Below are positions 9,308-16,505 of a stretch of 33,667 nucleotides of DNA, piece after piece; the stretch's first letter is position 1; every line of letters begins with the position of its first letter. Origin of the DNA: Synechococcales cyanobacterium CRU_2_2 (GTDB lineage: Bacteria; Cyanobacteriota; Cyanobacteriia; PCC-9006; JAAUQQ01); contig JAAUOP010000044.1 in assembly GCA_012034805.1 (NCBI GenBank), positions 1 through 33,667 on the forward strand, given 5' to 3'. A model generated the notes under the pieces. It was not told where the DNA came from, made no database searches, and saw only the letters and a program-made list of their open reading frames with translations. The position numbers and the translations under genes were made by a program.

Positions 9308-10030
9308 CTACCAAACACCGGGCAAGAGCCGATAGCGCACCTGCTCCACATACCTGGGGTAGTCGGGCAGCCCCGCCTGCAAAAACTGATCCTCCAGTCG
9401 GGTTCTGAGCGCGAACAATACCACTAATCCCAGGCCCGGAACCCATGCCCAGGGAGAACCCAGGAGCAGCGGTATCGCCAAGTAGGTGAGGATATTGCCC
9501 GCATAGCCGGGGTGTCGCACAAATCGATAGGGGCCAGTGTGGGCGACACAATGGTCGCGCTCTTGTTGAATCCGAACCCCTTGGGCAAAAAACGGATTGG
9601 CCACAATCGCCCAGACAAACAGACTGTAAGCCAAGCTCACCAGCACGAGCCCCAGGCTCTGCGTTTGTAGCGGCAACTGCTCCAGGCCATACCACCGAAC
9701 CCCAAGGCCCGCAACCAGCCAAAACAAAAGTGTAAAAACGGTAATCCATCGAATCAGCCACTTGTCCCAAGTGGGCATGGTCTGATCATGCTTTTTTTGC
9801 AGGCGTTCCGCAATCACATCCATCCCCTGGGAACCAAGGGCAAACAAGGGTGAAACCATGGCTAGGCCAAATAGAGTCATCATTAACCAGGCCCCAATCC
9901 AATCCATGCGCCCAGCGGATAGGAACAGGAGACCGCCAAAGAACATGACATTGAATCCACACCGCATTAACCAAAGACGCCGAAGCTTACGAGGTGTGAG
10001 CTTGGCATCTGATGCTGTCATTCTTACCAT
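9308..10030 (-). CDS. isoprenylcysteine carboxyl methyltransferase-like membrane protein
   Basis: Polytopic membrane protein of 240 residues. The C-terminal half carries the ICMT/PEMT-family signature: HTGPYRFVRHPGYAGN, then a hydrophobic stretch and RTRLEDQFL...YPRYVEQVRYRLLPGVW. In characterised relatives the RHPxY region and the Glu near LEDQFL take part in S-adenosylmethionine binding. About five membrane helices are visible. The ATG at 10028-10030 is the first in frame and a second ATG is three codons later; no clear ribosome site is present. Bacterial members methylate diverse small or lipid substrates, so the substrate cannot be given. The gene is convergent with the subtilase. Confidence 0.8.
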   Translation of the reverse strand: MVRMTASDAKLTPRKLRRLWLMRCGFNVMFFGGLLFLSAGRMDWIGAWLMMTLFGLAMVSPLFALGSQGMDVIAERLQKKHDQTMPTWDKWLIRWITVFTLLFWLVAGLGVRWYGLEQLPLQTQSLGLVLVSLAYSLFVWAIVANPFFAQGVRIQQERDHCVAHTGPYRFVRHPGYAGNILTYLAIPLLLGSPWAWVPGLGLVVLFALRTRLEDQFLQAGLPDYPRYVEQVRYRLLPGVW

Positions 10031-10086
10031 ATTTCGACTGGGTGAAAATCCTAGCTTGACGAAAAATCAAGCAACTGAATCCCCAA

Positions 10087-10125
10087 GAAAGGGCTGAGAT
10101 CTGGCTTTCAGATCTCAGCCCTTTC
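10087..10125. terminator. 17-bp perfect hairpin
   Basis: Perfect inverted repeat GAAAGGGCTGAGATCTG / CAGATCTCAGCCCTTTC with a 5-base loop GCTTT. It sits between the end of the small secreted-protein gene and the start of the methyltransferase gene, both on minus. On the minus strand the stem is followed by TTGGGGA, a poor T-tract. It could end the small transcript or be a processing or attenuation structure ahead of the methyltransferase gene. Confidence 0.6.
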
Positions 10126-10168
10126 GTTAAAAATCAACCAATCCCAAAAAGGGAATCAGCATAAATTT

Positions 10169-10477
10169 TTAGAGGAAAAGTTCGATGAACTTGAAGATAG
10201 CTTCGATGAAAGCGAACACGCCTCGAGCAATCTTGAAATCACCCATCACAGGCGCTGCTGCAGAAGCACCAGCCTCGACGTTAACAGAGGTATCAACAGC
10301 GCGAGTCGCAACTTTCTCGGTATTGACGGCATCCACCTGAACCTCAGCTACTGCGCCGCGAACCAGGGGCTCAACAGAACTGGCAGCTTTGGGGGAGGGG
10401 GCGATCAAGCCGGAACCGACAAGAGCAGAAACAGCGGCGCTAAGTGCCAACAAGCGAACCTTTGCTTGAACGTTCAT
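10169..10477 (-). CDS. small secreted protein, unknown function
   Basis: A 102-residue protein I do not recognise. A strong AGGAG lies six bases before ATG 10475-10477, which argues that it is real. The N-terminus is a good Sec signal peptide: MNVQAKVR, then a hydrophobic core LLALSAAVSALVGSGLIA and a likely cleavage after APSPKA. The mature part (about 70 residues) is rich in Val, Ala and Glu and has no cysteine. It ends in an aromatic amphipathic helix (GVFAFIEAIFKFIELFL). Such a tail could insert in a membrane or oligomerise; that is inference. It has its own upstream palindrome and -10, and a strong hairpin downstream, so it is probably monocistronic. Confidence 0.7.
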   Translation of the reverse strand: MNVQAKVRLLALSAAVSALVGSGLIAPSPKAASSVEPLVRGAVAEVQVDAVNTEKVATRAVDTSVNVEAGASAAAPVMGDFKIARGVFAFIEAIFKFIELFL

Positions 10478-10550
10478 GAAATTCTCCTAAAACTTTCACG
10501 TGAGTAAATCGAACCGAGCAGAAACCTGAGAAGCTGCGGAAGGCGACAGC

Positions 10551-10578
10551 ACAATACATCCTGTACCTTGCGTACAGG
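10551..10578 (-). promoter_or_regulatory. palindrome and -10 upstream of the small secreted-protein gene
   Basis: A perfect inverted repeat CCTGTAC-N5-GTACAGG (10560-10578) ends three bases before a TATTGT -10 (10551-10556) on the minus strand, 74 bases upstream of the ATG. A dyad between -35 and -10 is typical of an operator. It resembles a cyanobacterial LexA box, but the spacer is five bases rather than four. Confidence 0.4.
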
Positions 10579-10906
10579 AAAACGAAACGTCATTTTGCCA
10601 ATCAAAGAAAATCAGTGAAAGCACACCCAAAATGGGCTGATTCGTATCGTTAGTCGTTGTAGAGAATGCTGCGCCATTCGGCTGTGTATCAAAAATTCGC
10701 AAACCCCGTAAGGTAGAACTTTTGCTGCCCTTGTAGATAACTTACCAGATAGAGGCCTGATTAGCGATGTGCCGTAGAATACTTTTTGAAAAATTAAAAT
10801 ACTGATGCGCTGCTTTGCTCTTGTAGGCAAGGGTTTGGCCTAAAAATCTTCAGGTATATGAAAAAAAGAGGTCGAAAAAATCCTGATCACGCATCTTAGG
10901 GCATAG
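10579..10906. other. AT-rich non-coding stretch
   Basis: Lies between the stop of the PPOX gene and the palindrome of the small secreted-protein gene. I see no credible open frame, tRNA or strong hairpin. Base composition is clearly more AT-rich than the flanking genes, as expected for regulatory DNA or an untranslated region. Confidence 0.5.
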
Positions 10907-11631
10907 CTAGGGGTTGAGCGAATGTCTACTCCAGCTACCAGGCTCTTGCAAAATATACTGATATCTGATCTGAGGATTTTCCCGTAGGTCTAGGTGATCG
11001 ATGCGATCGGGTATGAGCAAGAGCAGGCAAAACGTTGCGGGTAACCCCTCTGGGCAATCTGTTAGGGAGTTAGCCAGAGCGTTGCCCATTGTAGAGGCGG
11101 TTTGGGGAGTCACTTCTGCAGAGTCCATCTGAGGTTGGCCAGGAGTGGGCCAGTAGAACTGAGCCTGGGCCTTACTCGAGAGGGTTTGCCACAGGTGCTG
11201 GCGCAGGGCAATCTCTGTATCTGATGGGTCGAGTTTGGTAAGTGAGCATCGGGCCTGTTAGCGTCGGGCGCAGCTGTTTCTACAACTGTTGTCTGTGCGG
11301 GGGCTGTTTGGGTTGGAGCTTCTCCGGTAATCAGTCTGAGGCTGCCGCTGAGGCGAAACTGTTCGCGAGTCTTGGGAAAATACCAGCAGGCTTCTGTCCA
11401 GGGGTTACGATGGATTTCCTCGATTTTCTGGCTGCGCCGATCGCAAATCAGTTGCAATCGGTCGTCCCCCGGCACAAAGCCTCGAAACACGACGGTTCGA
11501 TTTGCAGGACGACCGCTGAGCGCGACTGTCGCAAGCTGGAGATAGCGGGCGTGGGCGAGGGCACGATTGCGATGCAAGGCGCGGGCGAGGGGCGATCGCC
11601 AAGGGGCTAGGTCAAGGCTGTGGGTCGGCAT
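10907..11631 (-). CDS. pyridoxamine 5'-phosphate oxidase-family flavoprotein, one-base frameshift
   Basis: PPOX/FMN-binding split-barrel protein of the cyanobacterial type that begins with LAPWRSPLARALHRNR and continues YLQLATVALSGRPANRTVVF. The first frame degenerates after about residue 135. The correct continuation (SLTKLDPSDTEIALRQHLW, then FYWPTPGQPQ and later FCLLLLIPDRIDHLDLRENP) is in another frame to 10907. One extra base near 11251-11256 (GGCCT) joins the parts into 241 residues; a stop in the second frame just upstream confines the shift to this spot. The insert TAPAQTTVVETAAP is low-complexity. The family binds FMN; the reaction is uncertain. The start is two bases from the stop of the aminotransferase gene upstream, so the two are co-transcribed. 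Confidence 0.8.
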
Positions 11632-11633
11632 CG

Positions 11634-12749
11634 TTAGGAAAATGGACTCAGGCAGTCCTTGAGGCTCTGAATCACTCGATCTTGGGCGGCGATCGCCAAT
11701 TCCGGGAACATCGGCAACGAGAGAACCTGCTGGGCGGCCTGCTCGGTGCGAGGCAAGCTTCCGGGGCCATAACCCAAGCCGAGGTAAACCTTTTGGCGAT
11801 GAAGCGGCACGGGATAATAGACCATGGTGCTAATGCCTTGGTCTTGGAGTTGCTGCTTGAGGGCATCGCGGTCGCCCTCTACCCGAACCGTGTATTGGTG
11901 CCAGACGCTGCTGCTGCCAGCAACAGCGCGGGGTGCGATGATTTCAGCAATGGGATCGAGTAGCTGGGTGTAGCGCTGGGCGATCGCCTGACGCTGACGG
12001 TTCCAAGCGTCTAAGTGGCGGAGCTTAATCGATAGAATCGCGGCCTGAATCGCATCTAAGCGACTGGTGATGCCAATCTCCTCGTGGTAATAGCGTTGGG
12101 GCATCCCATGCTCGCGCAGCATCCGCACTTTGGCCGCCAGGGCCGCGTCGTTGGTGGTGATTGCGCCGCCATCCCCGCAGGCCCCGAGGTTTTTGGTGGG
12201 GAAAAAGCTAAAGCAACCGATGCGCCCTTGGCTACCGACTTTTTTGCCATCCCATTCTGCCCCCGAGGCTTGGGCACAGTCTTCGATGATGGCGAGCTGG
12301 TGGGTTTGGGCGATCGCCAGCAGCTTCGTCATGTCCACGGCTTGGCCAAACAAATGCACCGGGATCACGGCGCGGGTTTGGGGCGTAATCGCCGCTTCGA
12401 TCTGCCCTAGGTCGAGATTGAACCCCTCCGGCTCCAGATCAACAAATACGGGCGTTGCCCCCACCGCGCTGATCACTTCCGCCGTCGCAAAAAACGTAAA
12501 CGCCGTTGTAATCACTTCATCTCCGGGGCCAACCCCGAGGGCACGCAGGGCCAAAAACAGCGCATCTGTGCCCGAATTGCAACTGACCGCGTGCTCCGTG
12601 CCAATGTATTGGGCAAACTGCTGCTCGAAATCGGCCACAGCTTCTCCCCCGATATATCGACCCGAGGCCAACAGCTTGAGCACGGCGGCTTCGACATCTG
12701 GGCGGATAGTTTCGTACTGTTGGGTTAGATCCAGGGGAGGAATATTCAC
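11634..12749 (-). CDS. DegT/DnrJ/EryC1/StrS-family PLP-dependent sugar aminotransferase
   Basis: Aminotransferase of 371 residues in the fold-type I family that aminates nucleotide-linked keto-sugars for surface polysaccharide, glycan or natural-product synthesis. Visible motifs: SGTDAL phosphate-binding region, DCAQASGAE around the cofactor-ring Asp, and SFFPTKNLGACGDGG with the PLP lysine in PTKN. YPVPLHRQ near the C-terminus is also typical. Start chosen as GTG 12747-12749 because homologues begin with NIPPLDL; the open extension upstream has no family character. It follows the pentapeptide-repeat gene by 43 bases. A STAS-sugar transferase lies further upstream, supporting a polysaccharide role. 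The sugar substrate cannot be told. Confidence 0.9.
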   Translation of the reverse strand: MNIPPLDLTQQYETIRPDVEAAVLKLLASGRYIGGEAVADFEQQFAQYIGTEHAVSCNSGTDALFLALRALGVGPGDEVITTAFTFFATAEVISAVGATPVFVDLEPEGFNLDLGQIEAAITPQTRAVIPVHLFGQAVDMTKLLAIAQTHQLAIIEDCAQASGAEWDGKKVGSQGRIGCFSFFPTKNLGACGDGGAITTNDAALAAKVRMLREHGMPQRYYHEEIGITSRLDAIQAAILSIKLRHLDAWNRQRQAIAQRYTQLLDPIAEIIAPRAVAGSSSVWHQYTVRVEGDRDALKQQLQDQGISTMVYYPVPLHRQKVYLGLGYGPGSLPRTEQAAQQVLSLPMFPELAIAAQDRVIQSLKDCLSPFS

Positions 12750-12792
12750 GCGGCTTGGCAGGTAGAGCAGGATGTCTAAAACTCCAACTATC

Positions 12793-14022
12793 CTACCCCG
12801 TCGCTGGTGGCGTCGGTCTACGAGCCAGCCGGGGTTCAGCCGAGGGTAATCCAGACTGGGGCAGCCAAGTTTCGTGCAAATGTGCCCCGTAAAGAAATGC
12901 ACCTCGTAAATCCGTATATCGCAGGTCAGCTCGGTTCAAATTGGCATAGGACAGGTAGGCTCCACACAAAGTCGCCCCTCGCAGATCGGCGGCCTCTAGG
13001 TTGGCGTGAATCAAGTCGGCCCCGAGGAGCGAAGCGTTTTGCAAGTCGGCTTCGGAGAGGTCTGAGTAAAACAAAAAAGCGAAGCGCAAATCGGCATCGT
13101 GCAGGTCAGCCCAATGCAGATCGCGGTGATTGAGATAGGCCCCGCGCAGGTTGGGACGCAGATGGGGATGCTCCGCGCGCCACCGGTTCCAGACTTCGAC
13201 GCCCTGGCAGAGCAAAGAAATGTGGAAGGGGTCGCCTTGGAGGAGTAATTCGGGCGGGGCTGGACTGGGGGGAGGCGGACTGGCTGAAGATGCGGGAAAC
13301 GAAGATGGGGGAAGTCGATGCGGGTGAGCAACTCGTGGCGTAATTTCTTGTGGAGTAATTTCTTGTGGGGTAATTTCTTGTGGGGTAATTGCTCGATACG
13401 CTTGGCTCGCGATCGCCTCCCGGACGGTGAGGTGACCCAGGATTTTGTTGACGGCGGTTTGGGGTATCGGGTGGGCATTTGAATCCTGCGATTCCGAGGC
13501 CGGAGATAGCATTTCATCCGCTGAGCAATCGTCCGTTTCCCCACGCTCCAAGTCTTCGGCGTCCTCTTCCCACGGCTCTGTGGGTTGATCATTCTGGCTG
13601 GGATTCTGGCTGGGGTTCGAGCTGGCAAGCGATCGCACTGCCTCCCAAAACGCATCCTGGCGAGCGAGCTCGGCCAAACTCGGCCCCGTAGCCTTGGCCT
13701 GGTGTTGGGCCTTGGCGGACGTGGCGGCTTTGCCGTGGAGGATGCGATCGCCCCCTGCATTGACGCTCAGAACCTCGCTGTCCGCTGGGGCTGGAAACCT
13801 CAGCGCCAAATGGGCAGCCAGGGCAACGGGCGCTTCAAACAAAACGCTGACAAATTCACCCTGGTGGTGCTTTTCAATAAATCGAGCCTGTCGCTCAAAC
13901 AGTTGCTCTAGCACCTGAACATAGAGCAATGTTGGGATTCCCAGCAGCGTCCACCCTCGGACATCTTTTGCCCGACGAAACCGCACTGTCGCCCAAGGAC
14001 TTGGCGAACCGGGCTGCTCCAT
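12793..14022 (-). CDS. pentapeptide-repeat protein with long N-terminal region
   Basis: Protein of 409 residues. The last ~110 carry roughly 18 tandem A(D/N)Lxx pentapeptides (LRGAYLNHRDLHWADL ... ADLRGATLCGAYL), which fold as a right-handed quadrilateral β-helix. The first ~100 residues form an unrecognised globular region (RGWTLLGIPTLLYVQVL). Between them are an acidic segment (EEDAEDLERGETDD), an ITPQE repeat and a Pro-rich linker. GGAGG lies eight bases before the ATG (14020-14022). The promoter overlaps a LexA-like palindrome. Some pentapeptide proteins protect DNA gyrase, but most in cyanobacteria have no known role; a DNA-damage link here is inference from the operator alone. Confidence 0.88.
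   Translation of the reverse strand: MEQPGSPSPWATVRFRRAKDVRGWTLLGIPTLLYVQVLEQLFERQARFIEKHHQGEFVSVLFEAPVALAAHLALRFPAPADSEVLSVNAGGDRILHGKAATSAKAQHQAKATGPSLAELARQDAFWEAVRSLASSNPSQNPSQNDQPTEPWEEDAEDLERGETDDCSADEMLSPASESQDSNAHPIPQTAVNKILGHLTVREAIASQAYRAITPQEITPQEITPQEITPRVAHPHRLPPSSFPASSASPPPPSPAPPELLLQGDPFHISLLCQGVEVWNRWRAEHPHLRPNLRGAYLNHRDLHWADLHDADLRFAFLFYSDLSEADLQNASLLGADLIHANLEAADLRGATLCGAYLSYANLNRADLRYTDLRGAFLYGAHLHETWLPQSGLPSAEPRLARRPTPPATG
13341..13385. repeat. tandem repeat, 15-bp unit x3
   Basis: Three units of TAATTTCTTGTGGGG (the first with one change). It encodes the ITPQE repeat of the pentapeptide-repeat protein on the minus strand. Confidence 0.9.
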
Positions 14023-14046
14023 CCTTTGTTCCTCCGATCAGCCACA

Positions 14047-14096
14047 ACAAAATCTCGCCTCATTCAGTACAATTGTACTCAACAGCGAGATTTTGT
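14047..14096. repeat. 12-bp inverted repeat enclosing the LexA-like box
   Basis: ACAAAATCTCGC (14047-14058) and GCGAGATTTTGT (14085-14096) are perfect reverse complements. Their centre is one base from the centre of the inner palindrome, making a nested dyad of about 50 bases that could form a cruciform or RNA hairpin. Confidence 0.85.
14066..14079. promoter_or_regulatory. LexA-like operator
   Basis: The perfect 14-base palindrome AGTACAATTGTACT fits the cyanobacterial LexA consensus RGTACNNNDGTWCB at every position. It overlaps the -10 element of the pentapeptide-repeat gene. Confidence 0.65.
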
Positions 14097-14099
14097 CTA
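14072..14099 (-). promoter_or_regulatory. promoter of the pentapeptide-repeat gene
   Basis: Minus strand TAGACA (14094-14099), 16-base spacer, TACAAT (14072-14077). The -10 lies inside the LexA-like palindrome, so a bound repressor would block the polymerase. The ATG is about 50 bases downstream. Confidence 0.6.
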
Positions 14100-14105
14100 T
14101 GTTTT

Positions 14106-14181
14106 GAGCAGAAGCCCATTTGAGCAGAAGCCCATTTGAGCAGAAGCCCATTTGAGCAGAGGTCTATTTGAGCAGAGGTCC
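14106..14181. repeat. intergenic tandem repeat, 16-bp unit x4-5
   Basis: Three identical units of GAGCAGAAGCCCATTT (14106-14153), one diverged (14154-14169) and a partial fifth. It lies between the STAS-sugar transferase stop and the promoter of the pentapeptide gene. A 16-bp period cannot keep a reading frame, so it is not coding. Confidence 0.9.
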
Positions 14182-14201
14182 AGCCGGTTTGAAGGCAGGG
14201 G

Positions 14202-15290
14202 CTAATACGCTCCAGACTTTTTGTTAAACACCACCGCAATGGTCTTGATAATCAGACGAATGTCGTACCAGAGGCTCCAGTTGCGCTGATATTTGAGATC
14301 AAGCTGCACCACATCCTCAAAGTTTTTGACCTGGGAGCGGCCATTGACCTGCCACTCGCCGGTCATACCCGGCTTGATGTCAAGCCGTCGCCATTGGGGG
14401 ATTTCGTAATGCTCGATTTCGTCGAGGGTCGGCGGGCGGGTGCCCACCAGGCTCATTTCGCCCCGGAGTACGTTCCAAAATTGGGGTAGCTCGTCAAGGC
14501 TAGTGCGGCGCAAAAAATTGCCGATGCGGGTGACGCGGGGATCGCGATCGTTTTTGAACAGCGCCCCTTCAATTTGGTTTTGGACTTCTTGCTTGCGGGC
14601 TTCGGCATCCGTCACCATTGAGCGAAATTTCCAGATGCGGAACGGACGTCCCATCCAAGAGCAGCGGGTTTGGCTAAACAAAATTGGGCCGCCGTCTTCG
14701 AGTTTGATGGCGATCGCCACCGGCAAAAATATTCCCGCTGTGATCCCCAGACCCACGATCGCACCAACGACATCCAACAGGCGCTTGGCCTTGGAATGCA
14801 CCGAGGGGTGGGTGACGATTTCACTGGGTTGGGCTGGGTCGGCGTCGGTGATATTTTCTTCGATACAAAACACCTGATCTAGTTCAGTCATAGTCAGAGC
14901 CATACGCACCTGCGGCGATAACCGCCGCAGCGTGAGCTTGATGGCCTGGGCTTCGGTATGTTTGCGGCAAGAGATTAGCGCACCGATCCCGCTGCTATCC
15001 ATAAAGGTTGTTTGCTCAAAATCCAAAATCAGGTGCTTGATCTCAGGCCGTTGGCAAAGCTTTTCGACGGACTGCTTAAGTTCGATCGCCTGGGGAAGGC
15101 TGAAAATGGGTGAGATGTGAAGGATAAATGGAACTGGGGACGGCGGCTGGGACGATGGTGGCTGGGACGATGGCGGCTGGGACGATGGCGGTGTGGACAT
15201 CTGGGTACTAGGAGCAGTCCCGTTGGGGGGAACAAGGGGATTTTTGATTTGGCTAGTGATAGCGCTGTGTGGCGGCTTGAGGGAACCCAT
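14202..15290 (-). CDS. STAS domain fused to a polyprenyl-phosphate sugar-1-phosphate transferase
   Basis: Protein of 362 residues with two parts. Residues ~55-150 look like a STAS (anti-sigma-antagonist) domain, with the switch region FMDSSGIGAL holding the Ser that partner kinases phosphorylate in SpoIIAA-like proteins. Residues ~165-362 are a bacterial sugar transferase: AKRLLDVVGAIVGL membrane helix, FSQTRCSWMGRPFRIWKFRSM, TSLDELPQFWNVLRGEMSLV with the catalytic Asp-Glu, GTRPP and KPGMTGEWQVNGR. That module starts lipid-linked glycan synthesis by moving a sugar phosphate onto undecaprenyl phosphate at the plasma membrane. The ATG at 15288-15290 is the first in frame; a Pro/Ser-rich repeat precedes the STAS domain. 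The aminotransferase lies downstream on the same strand. Confidence 0.9.
   Translation of the reverse strand: MGSLKPPHSAITSQIKNPLVPPNGTAPSTQMSTPPSSQPPSSQPPSSQPPSPVPFILHISPIFSLPQAIELKQSVEKLCQRPEIKHLILDFEQTTFMDSSGIGALISCRKHTEAQAIKLTLRRLSPQVRMALTMTELDQVFCIEENITDADPAQPSEIVTHPSVHSKAKRLLDVVGAIVGLGITAGIFLPVAIAIKLEDGGPILFSQTRCSWMGRPFRIWKFRSMVTDAEARKQEVQNQIEGALFKNDRDPRVTRIGNFLRRTSLDELPQFWNVLRGEMSLVGTRPPTLDEIEHYEIPQWRRLDIKPGMTGEWQVNGRSQVKNFEDVVQLDLKYQRNWSLWYDIRLIIKTIAVVFNKKSGAY
15145..15189. repeat. tandem repeat, 15-bp unit x3
   Basis: Three units of GGCTGGGACGATGGC (first with one change). It encodes the SSQPP repeat ahead of the STAS domain on the minus strand. Confidence 0.9.
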
Positions 15291-15602
15291 AAAAATTCAA
15301 CTGCGTTCTATGGACCGGTCGAGATTCGAGAAAACTGCACCTGACCCAGATGCCCCTGTTGGCATACTGACAAAACCCCATACATGTGATTTTCACGCGC
15401 GTTGAGGTTGAGCAAAATTCAGCGCCTTGTCTTAGCATTCACCGCCGAAGGCCAGAGTTTCGTACTCAGCTAATAGTTTCTGTGACTAAATCAAAGATTT
15501 CTGTAAATCTATGGATAAGATTTACCCGTGCTTTACCAGTATCCATGAAAACCGAAGGGCCGCACCTGGGAAATTTTGAGCTGACCGCGAAGGGCGACGA
15601 CG
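15291..15602. other. intergenic region
   Basis: Lies between the start of the STAS-sugar transferase gene and the end of the CsoR-type gene, both minus. I see no credible open frame or strong hairpin. It should hold the promoter of the STAS-sugar transferase gene, but no clear -35/-10 pair stands out. Confidence 0.5.
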
Positions 15603-16061
15603 CTACGGCAAAAATCGATTCAGGGCGGCTTGCAATTCCGCAACTTCGGCTTCAATGTTGCCTTCCTTGGCGGCCCGCACGACGCATTGGGTCAAATGTT
15701 CATCCAAGATAATCCGGGCCACCCGATCGAGGGCACCGCGCACCGCCGCCACTTGGATCAAAACATCGGGGCAATGCTCGTGCTCTTGAACCATGCGTTT
15801 GACCCCCCGAATGTGCCCTTCAATCCGAGAGAGACGATTGACGATACGCCGAATCGATTCCTGATCGTGGACATGTTGGTGGCCGGGGTGCTGGCTAGGG
15901 TGCTGGCTGGGGTGATGGCTGGGGGAATTCTCGTGTCCCTGTAACGGTTGATGCTCCATGGGGGTATGGCTAGGGTCGGGTTGCGGAGCGACTTGAGGAG
16001 CAGAAGTGACTTGAGGAGCAGAAGTGACTTGAGGAGCAGGAACGAATTCGGAACTATTCAT
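15603..16061 (-). CDS. CsoR/RcnR-family metal-sensing repressor (InrS-like)
   Basis: DUF156 transcriptional regulator of 152 residues. Relatives are all-helical tetramers that leave DNA when they bind Cu(I) or Ni(II). The core begins IRRIVNRLSRIEGHIRGVKRM. The metal residues are Cys97, His122 and Cys126; their spacing equals Cys53-His78-Cys82 of the cyanobacterial nickel sensor InrS. A His-rich N-terminal arm (about residues 43-65, PSHHPSQHPSQHPGHQHVH) supports nickel, as in InrS, though copper cannot be excluded. Start chosen at ATG 16059-16061. The frame stays open to GTG 16167-16169 and would add a hydrophobic stretch of about 25 residues. No exporter gene lies next to it. Confidence 0.85.
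   Translation of the reverse strand: MNSSEFVPAPQVTSAPQVTSAPQVAPQPDPSHTPMEHQPLQGHENSPSHHPSQHPSQHPGHQHVHDQESIRRIVNRLSRIEGHIRGVKRMVQEHEHCPDVLIQVAAVRGALDRVARIILDEHLTQCVVRAAKEGNIEAEVAELQAALNRFLP
15991..16040. repeat. tandem repeat, 18-bp unit x2.8
   Basis: ACTTGAGGAGCAGAAGTG at 15991-16008 and 16009-16026, then a partial third copy. It encodes the APQVTS repeat at the N-terminus of the CsoR-type protein. Confidence 0.85.
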
Positions 16062-16338
16062 TACGGGGGCAAACGGGAGAAGGTGGAGCAGGATGGCGAT
16101 CGGCGCGAGAAGGGCGAAAAGGGCGAGAAGCGTCAGGCCGAGTAACTGCTCGGGGCTGGGCGAAGCCACCCCCCGATTTTAAACCGTCGCTTCAGTCTGT
16201 GCTGATTTCCCAACGGGACTGGGGTTGAGTGTGGTGGGAAACCCGTCCCCACAAATCCTCGCCAGCTCGCCTAGCGCTTGTCTAAACTAATGATTACGGC
16301 ACTGACTCTACGATCTTGATGGTCACGACCTTGATGCC

Positions 16339-16443
16339 CATGACACTAAGGCTCATGACACTAAGGCTCATGACACTGAGGCTCATGACACTGAGGCTCA
16401 TGACACTGAGGCTCATGACACTGAGGCTCATGACACTGAGGCT
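16339..16443. repeat. intergenic tandem repeat, 15-bp unit x7
   Basis: Seven head-to-tail units of CATGACACTGAGGCT; the first two have A for G at one position. It is in the 16062-16505 gap upstream of htrA. A 45-codon open frame (ATG 16319-16321 to TGA 16454-16456) reads through the array as seven MTLRL repeats, and the only variation is synonymous (CTA/CTG). It has no ribosome site I can see, so I do not call it a gene. Nothing else stands out in this gap. Confidence 0.95.
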
Positions 16444-16505
16444 CACAAGAGCCTGATGACGAGAGCTTGATCACCACAGCCCTGAAATCGGTCGAGTTGA
16501 ATCCC

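Noticed and set aside
10560..10578. LexA box upstream of the small secreted-protein gene
   Set aside because: GTAC-N5-GTAC has a five-base spacer; the cyanobacterial LexA consensus needs four. Kept only as an unassigned palindrome.
14047..14153. CRISPR-like array (inverted repeat followed by 16-bp repeats)
   Set aside because: Units are directly adjacent with no spacers and far shorter than CRISPR repeats; no cas gene is present.
16319..16456. MTLRL-repeat small gene
   Set aside because: No ribosome site and fully explained by a tandem array whose period is a multiple of three; listed as repeat and finding only.
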